Assembly: GCA_050303415.1 (NCBI GenBank)
Contig: JBNLBS010000016.1
Coordinates: 1 to 64,000 of the forward strand
Source: JBNLBS01 sp050303415
GTDB lineage: Bacteria; Pseudomonadota; Gammaproteobacteria; Methylococcales; Methylomonadaceae
DNA length: 64,000 nt
Reading direction: 5' to 3'
The position numbers were made by a program, and so were the translations under genes. Positions within the stretch are counted from its first letter, which is position 1. Every line of letters starts with the position of its first letter. A model generated the notes under the pieces. That model searched no databases. It was not told the origin of the DNA and saw nothing but the letters and a program-made list of their open reading frames with translations. Positions 1 through 8,189 of the stretch are shown here, one piece after another.

Positions 1-239
1 AATTGCCGCGTAATTTCTGCCGCTTGATTGGGCTCGGATGCCCAAAACAAGCTTTCGCAGAAATAGTGGCGCGCTTGTATTAACAACAGGATAAGAACGG
101 TTCATTTTATCTGGAGATAATTATTTGACTGAGTGTTTTACTAGGGTTTATTATCAAAAGACTTGAGTTTCATAAAAAATTCAACATCAAAGCAGTTTTC
201 TATACCAGCAAATAATTAAAATAAAAAAAGGGGCATAGC
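1..239. other. Window-edge stretch with possible gene fragment
   Basis: No complete gene is visible. Bases 3-83 read on the plus strand as an open frame ending in TAA (last residues EIVARLY), which could be the tail of an upstream gene. The same bases on the minus strand are open from an ATG at 105 towards the window edge (MNRSYPVVNT...), without a clear ribosome site. I cannot decide between them. From about 84 the sequence becomes AT-rich and looks intergenic. A good Shine-Dalgarno (AAGGGG) just before 240 serves the next gene. Confidence 0.35.
13..64. repeat. Nested inverted repeats near window edge
   Basis: An outer 8-bp perfect inverted repeat (ATTTCTGC at 13-20, GCAGAAAT at 57-64) encloses an inner 6-bp stem (TTGGGC at 28-33, GCCCAA at 40-45) with a six-base loop. 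The bases could fold as a two-part hairpin in RNA or single-stranded DNA. No T-tract follows, so it is not a standard terminator, and it may simply lie inside a truncated coding sequence. Confidence 0.4.
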
Positions 240-824
240 ATGTTATTAATTTTTCAATTGGCTAAATTTTATCGGTTTTTAATTATCTCCCTAATACTGT
301 GTGCACTGATACCCGCCACTGCATTAGCGCATCGCGGCGCTGCGGACGAAATTGATTATTGCAAATTAAGTGTCGGTAAGGAAGGTAAAGTTCATTTTAC
401 GGCATATACGCCGACGATCTCAGGGAGTGAGGAATTTTGTAAGGAGATTCCGAATATTGGCCCGACCAATCTGGTATTTGATTATGTCACCCATGACTTA
501 AGAAACTTAACCGTTGAATTTGAAATTACTAAAGAACCAGACGGTACACGTATCTATTATCAAGCCCCAAAGAAAGTTAAAACCGGAACGGTTAATGTAT
601 TGATTGATTTTGCCAAGCATGGTGCGGGCGACTATTTGGCTCATGTCACAGTGGTGAATAATGGTGAAAAATTCGACACTCACCTGCCTTTTATAATAGG
701 AAAAGAACCCGAAGTACAAATTAACTATATGAAATATGTTCTCTACACTCTGATTTTTTTAGTGACGGCAACGTTAATAATCACCTTGTATAGAAATGAA
801 AAAAATACGGATATGACGGAATAA
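240..824 (+). CDS. Secreted, C-terminally anchored protein of unknown function
   Basis: I do not recognise this 194-residue protein. A hydrophobic N-terminus (residues about 10-30, ending ATALA) looks like a Sec signal peptide, so the mature protein would begin with HRGAADE. A second hydrophobic segment at about 165-183 is followed by a short charged tail, suggesting an inner-membrane anchor with the main domain in the periplasm. That domain is rich in alternating beta-type residues, compatible with an immunoglobulin-like fold. It holds two cysteines (in DYCKL and EFCKE) that could form a disulfide. The start is supported by an AAGGGG ribosome site. It stands alone and converges on the feo operon across a shared terminator. 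A copper or redox periplasmic role would be a guess. Confidence 0.75.
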   Translation: MLLIFQLAKFYRFLIISLILCALIPATALAHRGAADEIDYCKLSVGKEGKVHFTAYTPTISGSEEFCKEIPNIGPTNLVFDYVTHDLRNLTVEFEITKEPDGTRIYYQAPKKVKTGTVNVLIDFAKHGAGDYLAHVTVVNNGEKFDTHLPFIIGKEPEVQINYMKYVLYTLIFLVTATLIITLYRNEKNTDMTE

Positions 825-839
825 CGGTGTTTTTAGCAA

Positions 840-861
840 AAAGCCCCTTTAAAGGGGCTTT
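840..861. terminator. Bidirectional terminator
   Basis: A 22-base perfect palindrome (AAAGCCCCTTT followed by its complement) lies between two converging genes, the orphan secreted protein and feoC. A-rich and T-rich flanks occur on both sides, so it can end transcription from either direction. Confidence 0.85.
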
Positions 862-863
862 GT

Positions 864-1088
864 CTATTGATCAATCCATTCATAAATTTCAGTCATTGCT
901 GTGTCACATTTACAACAGCTGGTGCCGCACGCCGTATCCAATGCTGTTTTTTTTACTTTACCTTTACTGACCCACTTTCCCAGCATAGCCCGCAAAGCAT
1001 CCGCATCAATATGAAAATGATTGGTTAAATCAATTAAACTGACACGTTTTTGCTCTTGAATATAATTTTTAAGGTCGGACAGTATCAT
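864..1088 (-). CDS. feoC: FeoC-like iron transport regulator
   Basis: This is the small third member of the ferrous iron system, 74 residues from the chosen start. It has a winged-helix N-terminal part (SDLKNYIQEQ...VSLIDLTNHF) followed by a cysteine cluster, CGTSCCKC, of the type thought to bind an iron-sulfur cluster or sense oxygen in FeoC proteins. I chose the ATG at 1088 because AAGGAGT lies seven bases before it; a longer frame from 1115 lacks such a site. It overlaps the end of feoB by 20 bases, so the two are translationally coupled. In enterobacteria FeoC stabilises or regulates FeoB; that role here is inferred from family and position. Confidence 0.85.
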   Translation of the reverse strand: MILSDLKNYIQEQKRVSLIDLTNHFHIDADALRAMLGKWVSKGKVKKTALDTACGTSCCKCDTAMTEIYEWIDQ

Positions 1089-3402
1089 GAACAGACTCCT
1101 TATCAGATTCATCATTTAACTTTCTACCTATAAACCACAAGATAAAAAGCACACTGGCAAAGCAGGCTAGTAAAGCGGAAATCCATGCAGCAGAATATTC
1201 AGGATGGTGCTCATAGGTCATCAACTGATAAAAAACACAGGCACTGGTATAAGCAACACCTGTCGTCCAGCCAACCACAAATAACGTCCAAGTAAAATTC
1301 GTTTCCCTATAAATAGCCGCCGTCGCAGCTACACATGGAGCGTAAAGTAAGATAAACAATAAGTATGCAAAGGCTCCTGTTTTACCGTCAAAGCGATTCT
1401 GCATCACACCAAAAGTGGCCTGATCAACGGACTGCTCTTCAGCGGCTAATTTTTGATTACTGACATCACCAATATTTAGTCCTAATGGATCCAATATATT
1501 GTCAGCCAAGGTGGTCAGGTTTTCTGGAATGGTTAAACACGCCTGATACAAAGCGTGTTTAAGATCAAATTCCGGATCCTCAGCAGTCAGTGCTGTTTCT
1601 GCCAGCTGACTATACAAGGCATCCAGTGTCCCGACCACCGCCTCTTTTGCCAGCACACCGGTAAAAATACCAACTGTAGCAGGCCAGTTATCATTATCTA
1701 TACCCATGGGTTTAAATACTGGGGTTAAGCCTCGGCCTATTTCACTTAAAACTGATTTTTGGCTGTTTTCCTGACCAAAGCTGCCATCAGTTCCCAGCCC
1801 ATTTAAGAAGTTTAATACCAGAACCATAGGCACAATAACTTTACCTGCATTCATAATAAATGCTTTAAGTCTGTCCCAGGTTCTTAGCAAGACACCATTA
1901 ACAGTAGGCATATGATAAACCGGCAGCTCCATAATAAAAGGAGCCGACTCACCTTTAAATATGGTGTAGCGCATAATCAACCCGGTTATAACAGCAACTG
2001 CGATACCCAACAAATACAAGCCGAAAACAATATTTTGCCCACCAACCGGGAAAAAAGCGGCCGCGAACAGTGCATAAACAGGTAGCCTTGCACCACAAGA
2101 CATAAATGGATTCATGATATTCGTCAAGATACGGTCTCGTTGGCTTTCCAACGTCCTGGTCGCCATGATCGCAGGTACATTGCAGCCAAAACCGACAATC
2201 ATTGGGACAAATGATTTACCTGGCAGCCCGATCAAACGCATAAATCTGTCCATAACAAATGCGGCTCTGGCCATATAGCCGGAATCTTCCAATACCGATA
2301 AAAATAAAAATAAAAAACCGATAATAGGAATAAAAGTTGCAACCACCTGTACGCCGCCACCCAGACCATTTGCCAGTAGAACAATAATCCACTCTTTTAC
2401 TGCAAATTTATTTAACAGCCAGGCAAAGCCATCTACGGTAAAAGCACCAACCCCTTGATCAAAAAAGTCGACAAATGCGCTGCCAACATTGATAGTGAAC
2501 ATAAACATGGTATACATAACCAGTAAGAAGATGGGAATTCCCAAAAAACGGTTAAGTACAATTTGATCAATCTTGTCGGTTAAATGCCGATCGATTTCGG
2601 TGACTCTACGAACACAAGCCTGCGTAACATTATTGACAAAACCATAACGCGCATCAGCAGCCAGTATGTCAATATCTTCATCGGCCTCTGACTCGACTTT
2701 ATTTTGTAATGAAAAAGCCTTTTGTCGACTGGTTTCATCAACAATCTGTTGTGCTAAGGTATCCCCTTCCAACAATCTTAGCGCCAGCCAGCGAATATCA
2801 CAGCCATAATTTTTTGCCTGATCTGTTAACAAAGGCTCAAGTTCTGTAATAGCGCGCTCCAAAGCGTCATGGTAATTTATTGTTATCGAAGGCGTCAGGG
2901 AAGCAACGTTGATTTCCTGTTTAAAAACATCAAGGCCTTTGCCTGATGAAGCGACTATAGGTACAACAGGACAGCCTAAAAGACCGGATAATGCATCAAT
3001 ATCAATCTCCAGGCCGCGTTTTTTTACCTCATCCATCATATTAAGTACCAAAATCATCGGTACTCGCATTTCAATTAATTGAGAAGTTAAATAAAGGCTA
3101 CGTTCTAGAATTGATGCATCAACAATATTAACAATTAGATTAGCTTGTTGAGAAGCAACAAAATCCCTGGCTATTTTCTCGTCCAGTGAAACCTGATCAT
3201 CTGCTGCTTCCAGAGAATATGTTCCGGGTAAATCAACTATTTCAATGATTTTGTTTTGGTATTGATATGATCCGGTTTTTTTTTCCACCGTTACACCGGG
3301 CCAATTACCCACATGCTGACGAGAACCGGTTAAGGCATTAAACAGGGTGGTTTTTCCGCAATTCGGATTACCAACGACACCTATTGTCAATTCAGTACTC
3401 AT
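1069..3402 (-). CDS. feoB: Ferrous iron transporter FeoB
   Basis: This inner-membrane Fe(II) permease has 777 residues, the normal size for the proteobacterial family. The N-terminal G domain shows G1 (GNPNCGKT, residues 11-18), G3 (DLPG, 57-60) and G4 (NMMD, 121-124). A spacer helical region follows, then the polytopic membrane domain from about residue 285, containing the two Gate-type repeats with conserved cysteines (GFGCNVPA, MSCGARLPVY). The ATG overlaps the feoA stop by four bases and the gene's end overlaps feoC, giving a feoA-feoB-feoC operon. A Fur-like site upstream of feoA suggests iron repression. Confidence 0.97.
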   Translation of the reverse strand: MSTELTIGVVGNPNCGKTTLFNALTGSRQHVGNWPGVTVEKKTGSYQYQNKIIEIVDLPGTYSLEAADDQVSLDEKIARDFVASQQANLIVNIVDASILERSLYLTSQLIEMRVPMILVLNMMDEVKKRGLEIDIDALSGLLGCPVVPIVASSGKGLDVFKQEINVASLTPSITINYHDALERAITELEPLLTDQAKNYGCDIRWLALRLLEGDTLAQQIVDETSRQKAFSLQNKVESEADEDIDILAADARYGFVNNVTQACVRRVTEIDRHLTDKIDQIVLNRFLGIPIFLLVMYTMFMFTINVGSAFVDFFDQGVGAFTVDGFAWLLNKFAVKEWIIVLLANGLGGGVQVVATFIPIIGFLFLFLSVLEDSGYMARAAFVMDRFMRLIGLPGKSFVPMIVGFGCNVPAIMATRTLESQRDRILTNIMNPFMSCGARLPVYALFAAAFFPVGGQNIVFGLYLLGIAVAVITGLIMRYTIFKGESAPFIMELPVYHMPTVNGVLLRTWDRLKAFIMNAGKVIVPMVLVLNFLNGLGTDGSFGQENSQKSVLSEIGRGLTPVFKPMGIDNDNWPATVGIFTGVLAKEAVVGTLDALYSQLAETALTAEDPEFDLKHALYQACLTIPENLTTLADNILDPLGLNIGDVSNQKLAAEEQSVDQATFGVMQNRFDGKTGAFAYLLFILLYAPCVAATAAIYRETNFTWTLFVVGWTTGVAYTSACVFYQLMTYEHHPEYSAAWISALLACFASVLFILWFIGRKLNDESDKESVHDTVRP

Positions 3403-3635
3403 GTTAGCTTCTCAACTAGTAACACAGCCGCCTCGTCTTTACGCAAAGTCAGAGAAAAGCCACGTAACTTAATTTCAATAGGATCACCCATTGGTGCAAA
3501 CCGGGTTACTTTAAATTCTGTGCCAGGCGTCAAACCCATAGCCAATAAACGCTTACGATACGCCTTGGCTGAGTCGGAAAACCCGATTACTTTACCAATA
3601 TCACCAATAACAAAGTTTTTTAAGCTGATGGACAT
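3399..3635 (-). CDS. feoA: FeoA, SH3-like partner of FeoB
   Basis: A 78-residue cytoplasmic protein with the FeoA SH3-like fold: the RLLAMGLTPGTEFKV segment followed by PMGDPIEIKLRGFSLTLRK is characteristic. It is needed for FeoB-dependent Fe(II) uptake, probably acting on the FeoB complex. I start it at the ATG at 3635, ten bases after a GAGGTC ribosome site; the frame can extend to a TTG at 3656, which seems less likely. It is the first gene of the feo operon and overlaps feoB by four bases. Confidence 0.93.
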   Translation of the reverse strand: MSISLKNFVIGDIGKVIGFSDSAKAYRKRLLAMGLTPGTEFKVTRFAPMGDPIEIKLRGFSLTLRKDEAAVLLVEKLT

Positions 3636-3681
3636 GTTGCTTGCGACCTCACGCAAATACTAAGCAAAGCATAAAAACACT

Positions 3682-3700
3682 CTGATTAATAATCATTCTC
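3682..3700 (-). promoter_or_regulatory. Putative Fur box upstream of feoA
   Basis: Aligned by eye to the 19-base Fur consensus, this site matches at 13 positions, with the core AATCATT intact. It lies 47-65 bases upstream of the feoA start, where a promoter-overlapping repressor site would be expected. Function is inferred from the match and from the iron-uptake genes it precedes. Confidence 0.6.
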
Positions 3701-3760
3701 ATTAAGAATTAATATAACACACTCTAACTTTTTCTAAAAGAGGGAATATTTATTGGTAAT

Positions 3761-3829
3761 AAAAGCGGAAAATACATATAAGCTCAAGTCTTATTGACTT
3801 TTTTAGTAAGCTGGGCATATTCCGCTTTT
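3761..3829. repeat. 10-bp inverted repeat at the lapA 3' end
   Basis: AAAAGCGGAA at 3761-3770 is perfectly complementary to TTCCGCTTTT at 3820-3829. One arm lies just past the lapA stop and the other inside its last codons. The two could pair in the lapA transcript and protect or terminate its 3' end; a chance match is possible because the loop is 49 bases. Confidence 0.35.
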
Positions 3830-4026
3830 AATTTAAGAATGTGTATAAGCGCAGCCAAAAAGCCAATGACAATACCGGCAATCAACTCAATGGTTAATGC
3901 AACAGTAAGAGGTAAAGAGATATGGGTAAAAAAAAGATTAATCTGAACAGATTGAAAGTTTAGAATTGAAAAAATCAACGCAATAATAAAGATAAAAATA
4001 AAGATGATACTTGCTAGAAATTTCAT
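3784..4026 (-). CDS. lapA: LapA, lipopolysaccharide assembly protein A
   Basis: An 80-residue protein of the LapA (DUF1049) family. It has two membrane helices (about 3-22 and 42-65) separated by the conserved short loop NFQSVQINLFF, and a cytoplasmic coiled tail (KLKAEYAQLTKKV). In Escherichia coli LapA works with LapB to control LpxC turnover and LPS assembly at the inner membrane. The position just after ihfB is the standard gammaproteobacterial one. The usual next gene, lapB, is absent here: the feo operon follows instead. Confidence 0.88.
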   Translation of the reverse strand: MKFLASIIFIFIFIIALIFSILNFQSVQINLFFTHISLPLTVALTIELIAGIVIGFLAALIHILKLKAEYAQLTKKVNKT

Positions 4027-4073
4027 TCTACATATTTTATCAAGCTAATATTGCGTTGATCTTAGAAAATAGT

Positions 4074-4379
4074 TTAATCAACTATCTTACAAGTTTCTTT
4101 AGAGGCATCAACCCTATCGCGTAGCTCTTTACCCGGTTTGAAATGCGGAACGTGCTTTGACGACAAGGCTACCGAAGTGCCTGTTTTTGGGTTTCTACCC
4201 ATACGTGGCGGACGATAGTGTAAAGAGAAACTGCCAAACCCGCGGATCTCTATCCTCTCACCAGAAGATAATGACTGACTCATTTGCTCAATAACACACT
4301 TAACAGCCAACTCTACATCTTTTAAAGCCAGATGTGGCTGCTGTCTTGCAATCGCTTCAATTAATTCGGACTTTGTCAC
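4074..4379 (-). CDS. ihfB: Integration host factor beta subunit
   Basis: A 101-residue HU/IHF-family DNA-bending protein. The signature GFGSFSLHYRPPRMGRNP around residues 47-64 carries the intercalating proline arm. IHF beta pairs with IHF alpha (not in this window) to bend DNA sharply at specific sites in sigma-54 promoters, replication and recombination. The start is a GTG with AGGA about six bases upstream. It lies downstream of rpsA, separated by a clear terminator, as in many gammaproteobacteria. Confidence 0.96.
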   Translation of the reverse strand: MTKSELIEAIARQQPHLALKDVELAVKCVIEQMSQSLSSGERIEIRGFGSFSLHYRPPRMGRNPKTGTSVALSSKHVPHFKPGKELRDRVDASKETCKIVD

Positions 4380-4406
4380 ATTCTATCCTAAGAAAAAAAT
4401 CAAAAT

Positions 4407-4440
4407 AAAAGGGCATGCCAGATCAGGCATACCCTTTTTT
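4407..4440 (-). terminator. Terminator after rpsA
   Basis: A GC-rich stem (GGGCATGCC / GGCATACCC, one mismatch, six-base loop) with A- and T-tracts on its flanks lies between the rpsA stop and the ihfB start. Read on the minus strand it ends in TTTTATTTTG, as expected for an intrinsic terminator or attenuator. Confidence 0.8.
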
Positions 4441-4446
4441 AAAGTT

Positions 4447-6111
4447 TTATTTTTCCATTTGCTTAAAGATATCACCCAGGGTTGGTGCACCAGCTTGTTG
4501 CTGTGTGAAATCTTTTAGTGCTTCAGAATCAGCATCAGTTTCCTTAGCTTTTATAGATAATGAAATTGATTTGCTTTTCTTATCGATACCAATGAATTTA
4601 GCTTCAACGGTATCGCCCACATTTAATAAAGTACGAGCATCTTCAACACGATCACGTTGAATTTCAGAAGCGCGTAAATAACCTTCAACATTTTCAGCCA
4701 AAGTAATCACCGCACCTTTAACATCAACTTCTTTGACCGTACCTGTTACTATGCTGCCTTTTTCATGTACAGCCAGGAAGTTTTGGAACGGATCTTGTTC
4801 CAGCTGCTTAATGCCCAGTGAAATGCGCTCACGCTCAGCATCAACGGCCAGAATTACAGTTTCAACTTCGTCGCCTTTTTTGTAGTTACGAACGGCAGCT
4901 TCACCATCATCTTCTGTCCAAGAAATATCAGACAAATGAACCAAACCATCAATACCGCCATCAAGACCGATAAAGATACCAAAATCAGTGATCGATTTAA
5001 TTTTACCGGAGATTTTATCACCTTTGTTATGAGTCGCCGCAAACTCATCCCATGGATTAGTTTGACATTGCTTCATACCCAGTGAAATTCGACGACGTTC
5101 CTCATCAATTTCCAGCACCATTACTTCGATTTCGTCGCCTAACTGAACAACTTTTGCAGGGTTAACGTTTTTGTTGGTCCAATCCATTTCTGATACATGA
5201 ACCAAGCCTTCAACACCTTCTTCAATTTCAATAAAGCAACCGTAATCAGTCAGATTGTTAACTTTACCGAATACACGTGTACCTGCAGGGTAACGACGAG
5301 CAATGTTTTGCCAAGGATCATCGCCCATTTGTTTCATACCCAATGAAACTCGGCTCTTCTCTTTATCGAATTTAAGAACTTTAACTTGAACTTCTTGACC
5401 GATTTCAACACATTCGGAAGGATGACGAACTCGGCGCCATGCCATATCAGTAATATGTAACAGACCGTCAATACCGCCCAAGTCAATGAATGCACCGTAA
5501 TCGGTAAGATTTTTCACGATACCGGTAACAACAACACCATCCGCCAGTGTTTTTAACAACTCATCTCTTTCTACGCTGTATTCTTTTTCAACAACAGCAC
5601 GACGAGATAAAACAACGTTATTACGTTTTTGGTCAATTTTGATAACTTTGAATTCCAGGTCACGATTTTCCAGGAATGTAGTGTCTCTTATTGGACGAAC
5701 ATCTACCAATGAACCTGGTAGGAACGCGCGTAAGGCGCCAACAGTGACAGTGAAACCACCACGTACTTTACCGGTAATACGACCAACAATTGTTTCTTCA
5801 GCTTCAAATGCTTTTTCCAGTTCAACCCAAGCTTTGTTTTTCTTGGCTTTATCACGAGAAAGTAAGGTCGAACCCAAGCCGTCTTCAAATAAATCAAGCG
5901 CAACTTCAACTTCGTCACCGATTTCTACTTCCAGGTCACCGTCAGGCGTCAAAAACTGCCATTTAGGAATTACACCTTCAGATTTAGCTTGTGTACTAAC
6001 GATAACAAATTCGTTCTCAATATCCAGTACTGTGCCGGTTAACATGGCACCAGGACGCATTTCAGTTTTGTTTAAACTTTCTTCAAATAATTCAGCAAAG
6101 CTCTCGCTCAT
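4447..6111 (-). CDS. rpsA: 30S ribosomal protein S1
   Basis: S1, 554 residues from the chosen start, contains six consecutive S1/OB-fold RNA-binding repeats. The last four show the usual tandem pattern (G..V.G.V..I.DFG.F..L..G.DGLVH.S.). It helps the 30S subunit bind and unwind mRNA leaders. I start it at the ATG at 6111, giving MSESFAELFEESL, matching the family's conserved N-terminus; a TTG fifteen bases earlier is less likely. The ribosome site is weak, which is usual for rpsA because of autoregulation. It belongs to the supraoperon that starts at gyrA. Confidence 0.97.
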   Translation of the reverse strand: MSESFAELFEESLNKTEMRPGAMLTGTVLDIENEFVIVSTQAKSEGVIPKWQFLTPDGDLEVEIGDEVEVALDLFEDGLGSTLLSRDKAKKNKAWVELEKAFEAEETIVGRITGKVRGGFTVTVGALRAFLPGSLVDVRPIRDTTFLENRDLEFKVIKIDQKRNNVVLSRRAVVEKEYSVERDELLKTLADGVVVTGIVKNLTDYGAFIDLGGIDGLLHITDMAWRRVRHPSECVEIGQEVQVKVLKFDKEKSRVSLGMKQMGDDPWQNIARRYPAGTRVFGKVNNLTDYGCFIEIEEGVEGLVHVSEMDWTNKNVNPAKVVQLGDEIEVMVLEIDEERRRISLGMKQCQTNPWDEFAATHNKGDKISGKIKSITDFGIFIGLDGGIDGLVHLSDISWTEDDGEAAVRNYKKGDEVETVILAVDAERERISLGIKQLEQDPFQNFLAVHEKGSIVTGTVKEVDVKGAVITLAENVEGYLRASEIQRDRVEDARTLLNVGDTVEAKFIGIDKKSKSISLSIKAKETDADSEALKDFTQQQAGAPTLGDIFKQMEK

Positions 6112-6212
6112 TTTCTTCTTTCCCAAGCTTGTCTAACTCATACAAGCCACTAATAATAATTAAAATTAAAGCTACTTGATTAACACTATCAAGTAGCCAC
6201 CCTATAAATACC

Positions 6213-6869
6213 CTATTGGATTAAATTTATAACCTCGTCTATCACCATTTCTATAGTCATATCCGAGGAATCGATATATAGTGCGTCTTTCGCCATTGCC
6301 AATGGAGCTGTTGCCCTCTCCTGATCTCGACGATCACGAACCTCAATCTCTCGAGTTATCTGTACAAGGTTAGCACTGATTCCTTTTTCAATCAACTGTT
6401 TATATCGTCTTTTCGCCCGTTCTTCAGCCGAAGCCGTTAAAAACACCTTGTATTTAGCCTCTGGAAACACTACAGTCCCCATATCCCGGCCATCTGCAAC
6501 CAAGCCAGGCGACTGCCTGAAGTCTTTTTGCTTTTGCAGCAATACTCGTCTTACTTCTGGATAAGCGGCAATAATTGAAGCCGTATTTCCAGTTGCTTCA
6601 AGACCTAACTGAGCAGTAATATCTATGCTGTTTAGTTTAACAGCTAGAGTGTCACCACAATCAAACTCCAGCTCTAACGCCAGAGCAACCTCAGCAACAG
6701 CCGCCTCATTATCAACATCCACCTCTTGCTGTAATACAGCTATTGCCAGTGAACGATAAATGGAACCACTGTCCAGATAATTCCATCCAAGCTTCTTGGC
6801 AACTGCCCGACTTACCGTACCCTTGCCTGCCCCACTCGGGCCGTCAATAGCTAAAACAGGAATCTCCAT
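6213..6869 (-). CDS. cmk: Cytidylate kinase
   Basis: This 218-residue P-loop kinase phosphorylates CMP and dCMP to the diphosphates in pyrimidine salvage. The Walker A loop GPSGAGKGT sits at residues 10-18, and YLDSGSIYRS, DGRDMGTVVFPEA and the arginine-rich lid (RRYKQL..RDRRDQER) are all present. The ATG at 6869 shares one base with the aroA stop (TGATG), indicating translational coupling. The cmk-rpsA order is conserved across gammaproteobacteria. Confidence 0.96.
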   Translation of the reverse strand: MEIPVLAIDGPSGAGKGTVSRAVAKKLGWNYLDSGSIYRSLAIAVLQQEVDVDNEAAVAEVALALELEFDCGDTLAVKLNSIDITAQLGLEATGNTASIIAAYPEVRRVLLQKQKDFRQSPGLVADGRDMGTVVFPEAKYKVFLTASAEERAKRRYKQLIEKGISANLVQITREIEVRDRRDQERATAPLAMAKDALYIDSSDMTIEMVIDEVINLIQ

Positions 6870-8188
6870 CAACCAACCTCACTTGTTAGCCGCAAGCCCA
6901 GTTCTGGTGCAATCTGAATAAACTCAGGAAATGACGTGTTAACATGCTCACAATTATGTATGATAATCGGTGCATTAGCGCGCAAACCAGCAATAGAAAA
7001 TGACATTCCAATTCGATGATCATAATGTGTGTAGACTTCACCTCCACCAATTGTGCCGCCTTGAATAATCATACCATCGTCAGTCGGTTGTGCATCAATA
7101 CCCAATGTTTGCAAGCCATCTGCCATTACTTGAATACGGTCACATTCTTTAACTCTTAACTCATGCGCACCGGTTAAACGGGTCACACCTTCAGCACAGG
7201 CGGCGGCAATAAATAACACAGGAAATTCATCAATGGCTAATGGTACTAATTCCTCTGGAATATCAATACCTTTTAATTGACTGGAAACCACATGTAAATC
7301 AGCAACCGGTTCTCCGCCGACTTCACGCTCATTCAACACTTCAATATTAGCTCCCATTAAACGCAATATATCGATAACTCCGGTGCGGGTAGGATTAATA
7401 CCAACATGTTTTAAGGTCACATCAGAACCTTCTGCAATCGAAGCTCCCACCAGAAAAAAAGCAGCTGAAGAAATATCACTGGGCACGTCAATATTACAAG
7501 CGGTCAAATCACCATTTTTATTGATCGTGACTTTACTTCCTTCCTTTTTTACCGGGTAATTAAAACCGGCCAACATTCTTTCAGTATGATCACGGGTGGG
7601 CGCAGGCTCAGTCACCGACGTATCACCCTCTGCATACATACCAGCCAGTAATAAACACGATTTAACCTGAGCACTGGCCATAGGCATCTGATAATCGATT
7701 GCTTTTAATTTACCGGCCTGACCCTTAATTTTTAATGGCGCCGTGCCATTTTCAGTCGTTTCAATAACCGCACCCATTTGAGCTAACGGATCCGTCACCC
7801 TCTTCATTGGCCTGCCGGATAAAGAATTATCACCCGTTAAAACAGAATCAAAATTCTGTCCTGCCAATAAACCGGCCAAAAGGCGCATTGAAGTGCCCGA
7901 GTTCCCCAAATAAAGTGGTTTTTCCGGAGCTCTCAAGCCATCTTTTCCAACCCCTCGAATGATAACTTCACCATTATTCGGTCCTTCGATTAGTACCCCC
8001 ATATCCTTAAAGGCTTGCAAGGTAGCCAAAGCGTCTTCCGCTTCGAGAAATCCTTTTACCTGAGTCACGCCATAGGCCAATGCACCCAACATAATTGATC
8101 TGTGCGACATGGATTTATCACCGGGAACACGAGTAACTCCTTTTAAGTTACCGCCGGGCTGAACCTTGAATGTAATTGTATTGGACAT
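6869..8188 (-). CDS. aroA: EPSP synthase (class II type)
   Basis: The enzyme joins shikimate-3-phosphate and PEP to give EPSP in the shikimate pathway. The 439-residue sequence reads as a class II enzyme: VPGDKSMSHRS near the N-terminus, GNSGTSMRLL rather than the class I GNAGTAMRP, SAQVK, RDHTE and NPTR. Class II enzymes are known for natural glyphosate tolerance; that property is inferred here, not shown. It starts two bases after the tyrA stop and overlaps cmk by one base, inside the aromatic supraoperon. Confidence 0.95.
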   Translation of the reverse strand: MSNTITFKVQPGGNLKGVTRVPGDKSMSHRSIMLGALAYGVTQVKGFLEAEDALATLQAFKDMGVLIEGPNNGEVIIRGVGKDGLRAPEKPLYLGNSGTSMRLLAGLLAGQNFDSVLTGDNSLSGRPMKRVTDPLAQMGAVIETTENGTAPLKIKGQAGKLKAIDYQMPMASAQVKSCLLLAGMYAEGDTSVTEPAPTRDHTERMLAGFNYPVKKEGSKVTINKNGDLTACNIDVPSDISSAAFFLVGASIAEGSDVTLKHVGINPTRTGVIDILRLMGANIEVLNEREVGGEPVADLHVVSSQLKGIDIPEELVPLAIDEFPVLFIAAACAEGVTRLTGAHELRVKECDRIQVMADGLQTLGIDAQPTDDGMIIQGGTIGGGEVYTHYDHRIGMSFSIAGLRANAPIIIHNCEHVNTSFPEFIQIAPELGLRLTSEVG

Positions 8189-8189
8189 A

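Noticed and set aside
5639..6136. 165-codon plus-strand frame opposite rpsA
   Set aside because: It is the reverse of a strongly conserved ribosomal protein gene and has no family-like content.
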